This document shows, piece by piece, positions 19,727 through 27,894 of a DNA stretch of 64,000 nt. Position 1 is the first letter of the stretch. Each line of letters begins with the position of its first letter. Below the pieces are notes generated by a model that saw only the letters and a list, made by a program, of their open reading frames with translations, was not told the origin of the DNA and ran no database searches. A program made the position numbers and the translations under genes. The DNA is from Micromonospora sediminimaris (GTDB lineage: Bacteria; Actinomycetota; Actinomycetes; Mycobacteriales; Micromonosporaceae), in assembly GCA_900112325.1 (NCBI GenBank), contig FOLJ01000004.1, positions 310,001-374,000 of the forward strand. Direction: 5' to 3'.

Positions 19727-20852
19727 GCTGCCGATCGGTCGGCGGGTGGCGCGTTGGCGGGTCCGGCGGGGGATGACCCAGCAGATGCTGGCCGACCGGT
19801 TGGGCAAGTCGAAGAGCTGGGTGGACAAGGTGGAACGGGGTGCCCGGCGACTGGACCGGTACCCGACGATCCAGCAGATCGGCGAGGTGTTGCGGGTCGA
19901 TCCGATGGTGCTGCTCGGTCAGCGTCGCCCGCCGCAGCAGCAGGATGCCGGTACGCCGGACGGGGTGGACGGGATCCGGGCGGCGCTGGCCCGCTACGAC
20001 CGGGCGCTCGGCAATCCGGTGTCGCCAGTCGAGGTGCGACGGCAGGTCGAGCATGCCTGGTTGAGTTTCCAGCACGCGCACTACGCGCAGTTGGTGCGGG
20101 CGTTGCCGGGGCTGCTGGACGCCGCACAGGCATCGTCGGGGCGGGATCTGCTGGTGCAGGCGTACCGGATCACCGCGTCGGTGCTGGTGAAGCTCGGTGA
20201 GGCCGACCTGGGCTGGCTGGCCGCAGACCGGGCGATGGGTGCGGCGGGCGGTGATGCGCTGCTGTCCGCGTCGGCGGCGGTGTCGGTGGGGCAGGCGTTG
20301 CGGGCGTTGGGCCGGCACCGGCTGGCCCTGGCCGTCACGTGTGCCGCCGCGAGCCACCTCGGGCCACACCATGCCGCCGTACAAGGAACGTTGCTGCTTG
20401 AGGGTGCGCTGGCTGCCGCAGGGTGCGGCGAAGCCCGACGTGCCGCCGAGTTGACTGGACGGGCAGCCGGGCTCGCCGCCAAGCTTCGTGAAGACACGCA
20501 GCGGACTGGGTTCGGGCCGGCGGCCGTCGAGTTGGCGCGAGTGGTGGTGGCGATCGAGTTGGGAGACACGGAGGCGGCGGTGCACGGGCACGCGGTGGTC
20601 ATGCGGCGGGATGGTTGGCGGCGGTTGCCGCTCGAACATCGGGGCGCGTATCTGGTGGACGTGGCGCGGGCGTACCTCCAGATCGGTGACCTGCGGGGGG
20701 CGGCCCGCGCGCTGGTCGACGCCGACGCCATCGCGCCGGCCGAGATCCGCTGCCGGCCGTTGGCGCGTACCGTCATCGCCGATCTTGCCCACCGTCACCC
20801 GGCCCCGGCCGGCGTCGCCCGCCTGGCCACCCTCGTCGGCCTCACCCGCTGA
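19713..20852 (+). CDS. XRE-family helix-turn-helix regulator with TPR-like C-terminus
   Basis: This 379-residue protein has an N-terminal HTH (IGRRVARWRVRRGMTQQMLA and on to KSKSWVDKVERGARRLD, residues 7-45), then an all-helical Ala-rich region of about 300 residues resembling tetratricopeptide repeats. The start is GTG 19713 inside the end of the upstream peptide gene. The last 24 codons (DLAHRHPAPAGVARLATLVG and following) are duplicated in diverged form at 23062-23133, so the DNA after this gene may be a secondary insertion. Target genes are unknown; the divergent 18116-19363 regulator gene shares the upstream gap. Confidence 0.75.
   Translation: MSSGELPIGRRVARWRVRRGMTQQMLADRLGKSKSWVDKVERGARRLDRYPTIQQIGEVLRVDPMVLLGQRRPPQQQDAGTPDGVDGIRAALARYDRALGNPVSPVEVRRQVEHAWLSFQHAHYAQLVRALPGLLDAAQASSGRDLLVQAYRITASVLVKLGEADLGWLAADRAMGAAGGDALLSASAAVSVGQALRALGRHRLALAVTCAAASHLGPHHAAVQGTLLLEGALAAAGCGEARRAAELTGRAAGLAAKLREDTQRTGFGPAAVELARVVVAIELGDTEAAVHGHAVVMRRDGWRRLPLEHRGAYLVDVARAYLQIGDLRGAARALVDADAIAPAEIRCRPLARTVIADLAHRHPAPAGVARLATLVGLTR
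20781..20852 (+). repeat. 3' end of HTH gene, left copy of nested direct repeat
   Basis: The final 72 bases of the HTH gene match 23062-23133 at 59 of 72 positions. The encoded ends read DLAHRHPAPAGVARLATLVG and ELAQCHPAPAGVVRLATLVG before the same last three residues, LTR. Most differences are in third positions. The repeat brackets the 427-residue gene and the phosphatase gene. Confidence 0.8.
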
Positions 20853-20874
20853 CGGCCCGGCAGCGCGCGGCGGG

Positions 20875-22158
20875 TCAGCGGCCGGCGCGTTTCCAGGCGC
20901 GGTAGAACTCCTTGTAGAGGAAGCGCTGCACCGGTGTGCCGGTGGCGGAGACCTGTTTGCCGAGTGCCCGTGCGCCGATCCACATGCCGGCGACCTTGGG
21001 CACGCCGGGCACCGACTCGGTCACCGATGCCACCCCGTTGACTAGTTCCTGTTCGACCGGCGAGAGCGCCACCCGGCGCAGGCCGAGCCGTTCCAGGAGT
21101 TGTCGCTTCGCCCCGTTGATGTCGCGGGCGAGGCGAAGATGATCCTCGTCGGTGACGCAGCGGGCGACGGCGGCCCGCAGGTCGGCTGCCTTGTCCCGGT
21201 AATCGGCGATCCGGGCGACGATCAGGTCTGTCCATTCGCGTTCACCGAGCCGCCCGGTCTCATCCGCCTGCCAGAGACGGCCGCCCAACAGCGGAAGTTC
21301 GAGTTCGAGAAGCTGTACGCGGTGCGTGTCGTTGTCGTCCGCCGCCGTCACGAGGGACTCGTGGATCCCCCGGATGGCCTTGATGACGTCGAGCACCACC
21401 GTTTCCGTCGCACCCTCGGTGGAAAGGTCGAAGGTCAGCAGGAAGTCGCGCCGGACGGGATGTGCCTGGTAGGACAGGCGAGTGGCGTCCGCACGTGCCT
21501 GATACTTCAGCCCGCGCGCCAATGTCGCCGCGACGTAGACCTCCTCGCCAGGCGGTGCCATCAGTCGCAGCGGGCCACGTAGCACGATCGAGGCCGCTCG
21601 TGCCCAGGTGCCGAAAGGGTCGTCCTCGACCCCGTCGGAGGTGGTGATTCGATCCGTGTGATGACCGGCGACCCGTACATTGGCCGCCTGGAAGGCGCAC
21701 CAGCCGTGGATGCGCTTCGACAGCGAGTTCCGTGAGTCGGGCAGGGCATCGTCGCAGGTGACAGCCTGCCCGATGAACTGCCCGAGGACCTGGTTGCCGC
21801 GCCAGCTCTGCAACTCGTGCAGCGCCGTCTCCTCGGCGTCCCGCATCCGGTTGGTCTCGTCGTCGTCGAGTTGCAGCGGGTGCAACAGTCCCACGTCGGC
21901 CAACGCCCGGAGGAGATACGGTCTGGCGCCGAAGTCGGCGGCCGAAGGTCGGTCGAGTACCGGATGCGCCACCCACACCCGGTCCATGAAGATCAGAGAT
22001 TGGATCAGTTCGACGAATGCTTGGCGGGCGAACGGGTCGTCGGGCCGAGTCCCGCGGTTCTGCGCAACGACGAAATCTTCCGCGCTGATGATCGAGGTGA
22101 CGTCTACGAGGACTTCGGTGTTCCGATGGGGGAGTCCCGGGCTAGCTCCACGAACCAC
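20875..22158 (-). CDS. unknown 427-residue island protein
   Basis: The family is not recognised. It starts at GTG 22158 with GGAGG seven bases upstream and overlaps the 3' end of the phosphatase gene by 55 bases, so the two are one transcript. An early segment, EVLVDVTSIISAEDFVV, has the look of a strand followed by an acidic residue. The middle is mixed alpha/beta with several His and Asp residues, and the C-terminal third is helical (VARIADYRDKAADLRAAVAR) ending in a basic tail (FLYKEFYRAWKRAGR). There is no signal peptide or membrane helix. A role with the phosphatase is inferred only from the overlap. Confidence 0.6.
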   Translation of the reverse strand: MVRGASPGLPHRNTEVLVDVTSIISAEDFVVAQNRGTRPDDPFARQAFVELIQSLIFMDRVWVAHPVLDRPSAADFGARPYLLRALADVGLLHPLQLDDDETNRMRDAEETALHELQSWRGNQVLGQFIGQAVTCDDALPDSRNSLSKRIHGWCAFQAANVRVAGHHTDRITTSDGVEDDPFGTWARAASIVLRGPLRLMAPPGEEVYVAATLARGLKYQARADATRLSYQAHPVRRDFLLTFDLSTEGATETVVLDVIKAIRGIHESLVTAADDNDTHRVQLLELELPLLGGRLWQADETGRLGEREWTDLIVARIADYRDKAADLRAAVARCVTDEDHLRLARDINGAKRQLLERLGLRRVALSPVEQELVNGVASVTESVPGVPKVAGMWIGARALGKQVSATGTPVQRFLYKEFYRAWKRAGR

Positions 22159-22982
22159 TTGACGGCCTCCGGGCGACCCATCACGGTGCTGGCGAAAGTC
22201 GGCTCAGGTTGGGCGAGCGTTTCCATGGGCACCGGCAAATGCCGTTTCCCATTCACGTCTGTGGACATTAGACCGACGATCTCACCGAGACACAAGCCTG
22301 CGAGGCCGTCCCAGACCTTCTGCCGAGGGCGGTAGAAGAGGTCGAAGCGCGGCGCACCCGCCGCGAGATCGGTGAGGTCCAGGGCGGTACGCAGCATGTC
22401 CAGCGTCTGTGACGTGGTCCGCGTTTTCAGGGCGTAACCTGCCTCGGCCATGCCGATCTCGTGCGGCGGGGCTTCCGATCGGGCGCTGCGGGTCAGGGAT
22501 GCGACACGAATCGGCTCGCGGTTGTACGTTGCCGGTCTGCCGTTGACTGTGATCGTCTCGTCGGCCCGAGAGGCGACCACCACGATCGGTTTACCGCCGT
22601 CTCCCAGTTCCGGCGCGACGATGAGCGCGGCAGCCGGCTCCCGTCGCTCCAGCAGGCAGACCACGGAGCAGAACTCGGTGCTGTGCGGATTGACGAACTC
22701 AGCCGTGCCGTCGATCGGATCGATCACCCAGATCCGCTCGGGTTCCTCGTCGTGGCCGGGCCGCCACGAGCCACTGCCCGACTCCTCGGCCAACACGCGA
22801 GCATCAGGGTCCACCGCCCGGATCTTGCTGATGACCATGTCTTCGACCGCGAGGTCGGCTTCGGTGAGCAGGGTGCGGTCGGCCTTCTCCCGCACGTTCA
22901 ACTCGGCTACCCGGGATCGGTATGAGGCGAGGATGTCCAACAGCTCAGTCGTCAGGTCGGTCCACAACGGGTCAAGGTTCAT
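22104..22982 (-). CDS. inositol-monophosphatase family phosphatase
   Basis: This 292-residue protein starts at ATG 22982 (MNLDPLWTDLTTELLDILAS), chosen because AGGAG lies 9 bases upstream; the longer frame from 23186 runs antisense through the duplicated HTH end. Family motifs are clear: LTEADLAVEDMVI, LAEESGSG, then WVIDPIDGTAEFVN (metal-binding DPIDGT) and KVWDGLAGLCL, the second aspartate site. The family includes inositol monophosphatase, CysQ-type 3'-phosphonucleotidase and sugar-bisphosphatases; the substrate cannot be read from sequence. It is the first gene of a two-gene unit with the unknown 427-residue protein. Confidence 0.8.
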   Translation of the reverse strand: MNLDPLWTDLTTELLDILASYRSRVAELNVREKADRTLLTEADLAVEDMVISKIRAVDPDARVLAEESGSGSWRPGHDEEPERIWVIDPIDGTAEFVNPHSTEFCSVVCLLERREPAAALIVAPELGDGGKPIVVVASRADETITVNGRPATYNREPIRVASLTRSARSEAPPHEIGMAEAGYALKTRTTSQTLDMLRTALDLTDLAAGAPRFDLFYRPRQKVWDGLAGLCLGEIVGLMSTDVNGKRHLPVPMETLAQPEPTFASTVMGRPEAVKWFVELARDSPIGTPKSS

Positions 22983-23061
22983 CGACTCGACACTCCTCGC
23001 GACCGGCTCTCGGCACCGCTCGATCGATGGTCCCATCATTCCACTCCGGCACTCATTCGCT

Positions 23062-23133
23062 GAGCTGGCCCAGTGCCACCCGGCACCCGCCGGAGTAGTC
23101 CGCCTGGCCACACTGGTTGGCCTCACCCGCTGA
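23062..23133 (+). pseudogene. orphan 3' end of an HTH-regulator gene (right copy of nested repeat)
   Basis: In frame this stretch reads ELAQCHPAPAGVVRLATLVG followed by LTR and a stop, matching the end of the 19713-20852 regulator (59 of 72 bases). The upstream part of the gene is absent. It also overlaps the promoter side of the phosphatase gene. It is best read as a left-over gene end from insertion or recombination. Confidence 0.75.
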
Positions 23134-23335
23134 ACGCTTCCGGTCGAGCTGACCTTCCGATCTGTGGCAGTCGAGGTTGTCGACACGCCGGGCAGGAGAC
23201 ACCTTTAATGCCCACGGATACCCTCGCTTCACCGACGGGGTTCCGGGTTGCGCGCTGATACCTCGCTTCACGACGCGACGTCTTGCCGAGGAATCCGCCG
23301 GACTGCCCTAAACCACAGGTTGGCGTAGATTCCGC
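23134..23335. other. non-coding stretch between the two duplicated gene ends
   Basis: Two near-identical words, GATACCCTCGCTTCAC at 23217-23232 and GATACCTCGCTTCAC at 23257-23271, repeat with a 40-base period. A short frame, ATG 23208 to 23258 (16 codons) preceded by AGGAG, could be the head of a truncated gene. No complete gene is seen. Confidence 0.45.
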
Positions 23336-23425
23336 CGCGTCCTGCTAGCCACCGGCAGCGGAGTCACAGTGCAGCGCGACCGCATCGAGCTACCAGCCGA
23401 AACTGCCGCCATCGTGGCGCTGTGA
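23336..23425 (+). pseudogene. orphan 3' end of treZ (right island boundary)
   Basis: These 90 bases encode the same 29 C-terminal residues as treZ, with six synonymous changes, and end in TGA. No treZ body precedes them. In a genome lacking the island, treZ would be expected to end here, 22 bases before the convergent gene at 23448. Confidence 0.9.
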
Positions 23426-23447
23426 GGCGGGATCCCCTGGCCGCCGG

Positions 23448-24527
23448 CTACCAGAAGCGCCACCGGGTGGGATCCTCGTGACCCTTCACCAGCCGGATCG
23501 AGGCGGCCAGCCTCAGGGCGTCGTCCCGATCCCCGATCGCGGCAGTAGCGGCCGGGGCGATGACCAGCTCCGCGACACACTCGGCGCACCCACCGGGAAG
23601 CTGCGCCACGCGATAGATCCCCACGGTGCCGCTGCCCCGCGATTCCCGTGCGGTGGCCCGCCTGCCCGACACGGTGACGTCGTCGCTGCCTGCGGCGCTG
23701 CCCAAACTGCTCGTGTCGATACCGATCGTGATGACAGGCCCCGGGTAATCGTGCTCGTTCTCGACCGGAGCCACCAGGTAGTCGGCGGAGACGACGACAG
23801 GTCCGTCCGCTTCCCAACGCAGGTAGGTACTTTTCCGCACGGCACCGTCGGGGAGGCCGTCCACCTCGAACGGCAGGGCTCGTGGCGTGGTCTCCCAGCG
23901 AACGCCCTCGGCCACCTGACGGGCCATCTCGTCGCGGCGCTCGGCGGTGCTCGCCGTGCTCAGCATCATCCGGATCTCCGCGTCGGGCGCGTATTCCCAG
24001 GCCAGCACCCGATTTTGGTCTGATAGGGCCTGGACGGCGCGACGACCGTGCACCGGCGCGACGCGCTCTCTGGGAATGACGGCCGGGCCCGAGTCTTCGT
24101 CGTACGGCACGAAGCTGTGGACGTCCGCGCCCCGTGTCGCCATCAGGATCTCCACCTGCCAGGCATAGTCCGACGAGAGGTGGTCCCCCCGGCTGGGGGA
24201 GGCGTCAGTCAGTGCTCCGGAGATCTCAAGTTTGTGCAGGTCGGGCCTAATTGTGTAGGTGGCGGTGCGGACGGGGCCAGGCAGATCGCCGAGGCGGAGC
24301 AACTGCCGGCCGAGGTCGAACTCGACGGGTGCCGAGGCGGTCAGGCCGCCGGAGGTGTCGCCCGTCTCCGGTGCCCGTCGGGTGGTCCAGACGGTCAGGC
24401 CCGCCACCACCGCCACCACGATCACGACCCCCAGGATCAGGATCTGGCGACTGCGCCTGCCATTCGGAGGCCCCTCGGCGCCGGAGGCAGCTGAATCGTT
24501 GCCCGATTCGTGTGCCTCACTCGCCAC
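23448..24527 (-). CDS. membrane-anchored secreted protein of unknown function
   Basis: This 359-residue protein starts at GTG 24527 with an AGAGGA site. The cytoplasmic N-terminus (about 28 residues ending RRSRQ) is followed by one membrane helix (ILILGVVIVVAVVAGLTVW), and the rest is predicted outside the cell. The outer part is beta-rich with no recognised domain; a Cys pair in GGCAECVAEL may form a disulfide. It converges on the island boundary and is presumably the native neighbour of treZ. The promoter region upstream holds hairpin repeat A copy 2. Confidence 0.6.
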   Translation of the reverse strand: MASEAHESGNDSAASGAEGPPNGRRSRQILILGVVIVVAVVAGLTVWTTRRAPETGDTSGGLTASAPVEFDLGRQLLRLGDLPGPVRTATYTIRPDLHKLEISGALTDASPSRGDHLSSDYAWQVEILMATRGADVHSFVPYDEDSGPAVIPRERVAPVHGRRAVQALSDQNRVLAWEYAPDAEIRMMLSTASTAERRDEMARQVAEGVRWETTPRALPFEVDGLPDGAVRKSTYLRWEADGPVVVSADYLVAPVENEHDYPGPVITIGIDTSSLGSAAGSDDVTVSGRRATARESRGSGTVGIYRVAQLPGGCAECVAELVIAPAATAAIGDRDDALRLAASIRLVKGHEDPTRWRFW

Positions 24528-24653
24528 GGACGTCCTCTCGACTCGGTGCGCCGTGCTGCGACGCGGTCCGAGGAGTCTACGACCGGTCCCGTCCCCACCG
24601 CTGCCCGTGGCCTGACCACAGGATGCCCAGCGGCGGGTGAGCCGGCCGGTGGT

Positions 24654-24714
24654 GTTGACCAAGAGGGTTGCGTCCCCGGAGCGGCGCGGCCAGGGCGCAA
24701 AGCTCTTGATCGAC
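24654..24714. repeat. hairpin repeat family A, copy 2, with G-rich tail
   Basis: Left arm GTTGACCAAGAGGGTTGCG (24654-24672) pairs with the right arm at 24696-24714 at 15 of 19 positions. A G-rich stretch follows to about 24770, including six consecutive G. This copy lies in a 476-base gap between two divergent genes (starts at 24527 and 25004), so it cannot simply be a terminator. No gene is seen elsewhere in the gap. Confidence 0.75.
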
Positions 24715-25003
24715 TCGTGTGGCCGGGGCGGAGTTGGCGGGCGGGCGGGAGTCAGGCAGGGGGGACGGCAAACGATTGCAGGGGGTCGGGACGTACTGGC
24801 AAGATGGCTGTCGATGCGCCGCGTGGGAGTGGCAGCGATGATGACCTGAGCCGAGGGCAACGGCCGGGCATCGGATGTTCCTGATCGACCTGTAGCTGGG
24901 GCGACAGCAGGCGGCCCGTTGGCTGCCCGCTCGCTCGGGCTGACCCCGCCAGCTGCACCGAACGCCGCCATCTGCATCGCCATGGCGGTAGAGAGGAAGC
25001 CCG

Positions 25004-26782
25004 ATGAGGCTTGCCCAACCCGACAACGTCCCACCGTCGCGTCGGCGGCACGGAGCCGGCGCGATCACCGTGCTCGCGGCGGCGACCTCGCTGGTCACCG
25101 TGGCGGGAATTCTGACCGCGCCGCCCTCGCTGGCCGCGACGCCCGACATCACCGTCAACACCGCTTCGAGTTTCCAGACGATCGACGGGTTCGGGGCCGC
25201 GACGCCGATCTTCGGTGGTTCCGGTGACCCGTGGACGACGAGCGAAACCCAGACCCTCGTCGGTACGGGGCCGGGACAGCTCGGTCTGTCGATCGTGCGG
25301 ACCGTGGTGTCGCCCGTGTCGAGCGAATGGGGTCTGTACGCCAGCAGCCTGCAAACGGCGAAGTCCTACGGCTCCGACGTCAAGATTCTCGCCTCGCCGT
25401 GGACCGCGCCCGCCCACTTCAAGACGAACAACAGCAGGATCAACGGCGGCAAGCTCCGGACCGACTACTACGACGACTATGCGGAACACCTGAACAGCTA
25501 CGTGCAGTTCATGAAGAGCCGGGGGGTCACAATCGACGTGACCTCGGTCCAGAACGAGCCGGACTGGCACCCCGACTACGACTCGATGGACTGGACCGGT
25601 ACCGAGATGCGGAACTTCGTCCGCGACCACGGTGCCCGGGTCAGGGACACCCAGCTGATGGTCGGCGAGTCCCTGCGGTTCGCACGCCAGTACTCCGACC
25701 CCACGTTGCAGGACGCCACCGCCCGCAACAACATCGGTTACGTCGGTGGCCACCTGTACGACGCCGAGAACAGCGGGAACCTTTCTCCGTACCCGCTCGC
25801 CGCCCAGTACGGCAAGAACCAGTGGATGACCGAGTGGAATCTGCACGCGGCAGACGGCAGCGGTTCGAACATCTGGGGAGACCCGGGCAACACGGCGGTC
25901 TGGAACGAGACCCTCGACGACATCATGCGGACCGTGCACAGGTCGATGGAGGCGAACTGGAGCGCCTACATCTGGTGGTACGGCCGGCGTTTCTACTCCT
26001 TCATCGGTGACGGTGAGGCGCAGTGGGGGACCACCAAGGGCGCCGTCCTCAAGCGTGGCCAGGCGTTCGCCCAGTACGCCAAGTACGTCCGCCCCGGTGA
26101 CCGCCGGGTGGGCGTGTCGAAGAGTTCGCGGGCTTCCGGGCTGGAGGTCACCGCCTACCGTGGCCGGGGCAAGGTCGTGCTGGTGCTGCTCAACCGGTCG
26201 AACAACGCGGTCAACGACGCCGTCGTCCAGGTGCCGCAGAACATCTCGTCGGCCGAGTACATCGTCACCTCACGCACCTCGGGTGCCCAGTCCCAGGCGG
26301 TGAACGTCAGCGGGGGACAGGCGACGGTGAACGTTCCCGCCCGGAGCATCTCCACGATCGTCCTGACCGAAGGGTCCGCCTCACCCACGCCGACGGTCAC
26401 CCCGACGCCCACTCCGACCGTCAGTCCGACGCCGACGCCCACCCCGAGCCCGACCACCGAGCCGCCCACGGGGGCGTGTCGGGTGACCAACGCGGTGAAC
26501 GCGTGGAACAACGGCCTGGTCGACAACATCACCATCACCAACACCGGCACGAGCGCCGTCAACGGCTGGTCGCTGCGATTCACCCTCGCCCCCGGGCAGA
26601 CGATCACCTCTGGTTGGGGTGCCACGTACTCACCAACCAGCGGTCAGGTGACTGCGACGAACGTCAGCTACAACCCGTCCATACCGCCGGGAGCCTCAAT
26701 CACCATCGGCTTCCAGGCCACTCATGGCGGCAACGACGCCCCGCCCACCGGCTTCACCCTCAACGGCGCTGCCTGTAGCTGA
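25004..26782 (+). CDS. secreted GH30 glucuronoxylanase-like enzyme with CBM2
   Basis: This 592-residue exported protein has a Tat/Sec-like signal (two Arg-rich stretches, then VLAAATSLVTVAGILTAPPS, cleavage near SLAATP). The catalytic domain, residues about 45-370, starts TIDGFGAATPIFGGSG. The acid/base is Glu185 in TSVQNEPDWHPDY and the nucleophile Glu277 in NQWMTEWNLHAADG, the GH30 pattern. A beta domain follows to about 455, then a Pro/Thr linker and a C-terminal CBM2 (about 490-592, RVTNAVNAWNNGLVDNITI). The closest activity by family is endo-xylanase on glucuronoarabinoxylan. The start has GAGAGGAAG upstream. Plant-biomass use is implied. Confidence 0.85.
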   Translation: MRLAQPDNVPPSRRRHGAGAITVLAAATSLVTVAGILTAPPSLAATPDITVNTASSFQTIDGFGAATPIFGGSGDPWTTSETQTLVGTGPGQLGLSIVRTVVSPVSSEWGLYASSLQTAKSYGSDVKILASPWTAPAHFKTNNSRINGGKLRTDYYDDYAEHLNSYVQFMKSRGVTIDVTSVQNEPDWHPDYDSMDWTGTEMRNFVRDHGARVRDTQLMVGESLRFARQYSDPTLQDATARNNIGYVGGHLYDAENSGNLSPYPLAAQYGKNQWMTEWNLHAADGSGSNIWGDPGNTAVWNETLDDIMRTVHRSMEANWSAYIWWYGRRFYSFIGDGEAQWGTTKGAVLKRGQAFAQYAKYVRPGDRRVGVSKSSRASGLEVTAYRGRGKVVLVLLNRSNNAVNDAVVQVPQNISSAEYIVTSRTSGAQSQAVNVSGGQATVNVPARSISTIVLTEGSASPTPTVTPTPTPTVSPTPTPTPSPTTEPPTGACRVTNAVNAWNNGLVDNITITNTGTSAVNGWSLRFTLAPGQTITSGWGATYSPTSGQVTATNVSYNPSIPPGASITIGFQATHGGNDAPPTGFTLNGAACS

Positions 26783-26803
26783 GCAGCTCATTTTGGAAAG
26801 CGG

Positions 26804-26832
26804 GCGCACGCCGGCCCCCGGCCGGCGTGCGC
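26804..26832. terminator. perfect hairpin between convergent genes
   Basis: GCGCACGCCGGCC and GGCCGGCGTGCGC pair perfectly over 13 bases with a CCC loop. It lies 22 bases after the xylanase stop and 28 bases from the convergent EamA gene end, so it can serve both. Confidence 0.85.
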
Positions 26833-26859
26833 TGCCCCACCATTGGCTGCCCACGCCCC

Positions 26860-27894
26860 TCAGCGGCGCGTCGCGAAAACCACGCCGGTCAGGCAGAGCG
26901 CGCCGCCCAGCAGGGCCAGCGGTGCCGGCACCTCGCCCAGCAGCGTCCAGGACAGCAGGACGGTGACCGGCGGGACCAGGTAGGTGGCGGCGCTGGTGCG
27001 CCCCGCCGTCCAATGGGACAGCACGTAACCCCAGGTGAGGAAGCCGATCGCGGTCGGGAACACGCCCAGGAACAGCACGCCGATGGTGGCCGGTACCGGG
27101 GCCGCGGCGAGTTCGGCGAACAGGGTGGGGGCGAACGGCAGCAGGGCCGCCGTCCCGGCCAGCGCGCCGAGCCAGGTCATCGTCGGCGCGGCCATCCGCG
27201 CCAGGAGGCGCTTCTGGAGCAGTACGCCGAAGGCGTACAACAGCGCGGAGAGCACCGCCAGCCCGACGCCTACCTTGTCGGCGTGCCCGGTGAAACCACT
27301 GGCCGCGATCAGGGCCACGCCCACGAAGGCGACCGCCACGCCGACGCCGAGCCGGCCGGTGAGCCGCTCGCCCAGGACGAGCACCGCGGCCACCGCGACC
27401 AGGATGGGTGCGACCGCCACGAGCAGGGCCGCCGTGCCGGCGTCGACCAGCCGCTCGGCGGCGTTGAGCGCCACGTTGTACCCGCCGAACCACGCCACGC
27501 CCCAGAGCGCGACGAGTCCCAACGTGCCACCACGGGGCAGGGTGTCCCGAGTCGTGGCGTGCGGTGCTCGGGCGCGCCGCAGGCGGGTGGTGACCGCGAC
27601 GAAGACGCTCAGCGCAGCGGACGCCGCCACCATGCGGCCCAGCGCCATGGCGCCGGGGGAGAAGTCGTGCCCGGCGAAGCGGATGCCCACGAACGCCGAG
27701 GCCCACAGCAGCACCGTGGTCCCGGCCGCGGCGACGATCGGCCAGGACCGGGGCCGCTCCGCACGCCGGGCGTACCCGATGACCGGCTTCTCGGGGACGG
27801 CCAGGATCGGGGCGGCGGGCTCGGTCATCGACGGGCTGCTCATGAGGAGATTCTCGGCCGCCCGACGATTCAGCACCAGCGACTGTTTCTTCAC
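26860..27894 (-). CDS. EamA/DMT-family drug/metabolite exporter
   Basis: This 344-residue membrane protein has about ten helices in two EamA halves (VLLWASAFVGIRFAGHDFSP opens the first; AGTAALLPFAPTLFAELAAA opens the second). The start is uncertain: GTG 27894 has no ribosome site but sits right at a possible TAAACT -10 element and may be leaderless; ATG 27843 and ATG 27825 are alternatives. It is divergent from a LysR gene, the usual arrangement for a regulator and its exporter. The substrate is unknown. Confidence 0.82.
   Translation of the reverse strand: MKKQSLVLNRRAAENLLMSSPSMTEPAAPILAVPEKPVIGYARRAERPRSWPIVAAAGTTVLLWASAFVGIRFAGHDFSPGAMALGRMVAASAALSVFVAVTTRLRRARAPHATTRDTLPRGGTLGLVALWGVAWFGGYNVALNAAERLVDAGTAALLVAVAPILVAVAAVLVLGERLTGRLGVGVAVAFVGVALIAASGFTGHADKVGVGLAVLSALLYAFGVLLQKRLLARMAAPTMTWLGALAGTAALLPFAPTLFAELAAAPVPATIGVLFLGVFPTAIGFLTWGYVLSHWTAGRTSAATYLVPPVTVLLSWTLLGEVPAPLALLGGALCLTGVVFATRR

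Larger units (their letters stand above)
17433..23335. mobile_element. putative genomic island inserted at the 3' end of treZ
   Basis: The 5.9 kb between the two treZ ends carries genes unrelated to trehalose metabolism: a SLATT-type membrane protein, two regulators, a 53-residue peptide, an unknown protein and a phosphatase. The first gene is visibly less GC-rich than the flanks. No integrase, transposase or tRNA is seen, so mobilisation would have to be by a helper or by homologous recombination. A nested duplication of the HTH gene end (20781-20852 and 23062-23133) suggests at least two insertion events. The island call rests on the boundary repeats. Confidence 0.65.

Noticed and set aside
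22983..23186. Upstream extension of the phosphatase gene
   Set aside because: The extension is antisense to the orphan HTH gene end; AGGAG supports ATG 22982.
17433..23425. tRNA gene or integrase at the island edges
   Set aside because: Both ends and interior read for tRNA-like cloverleaf and for tyrosine/serine recombinase motifs; none seen.
26388..26470. Short repeats of CCGACGCCCAC type considered as a repeat element
   Set aside because: They encode the Pro/Thr linker between the GH30 domain and CBM2.
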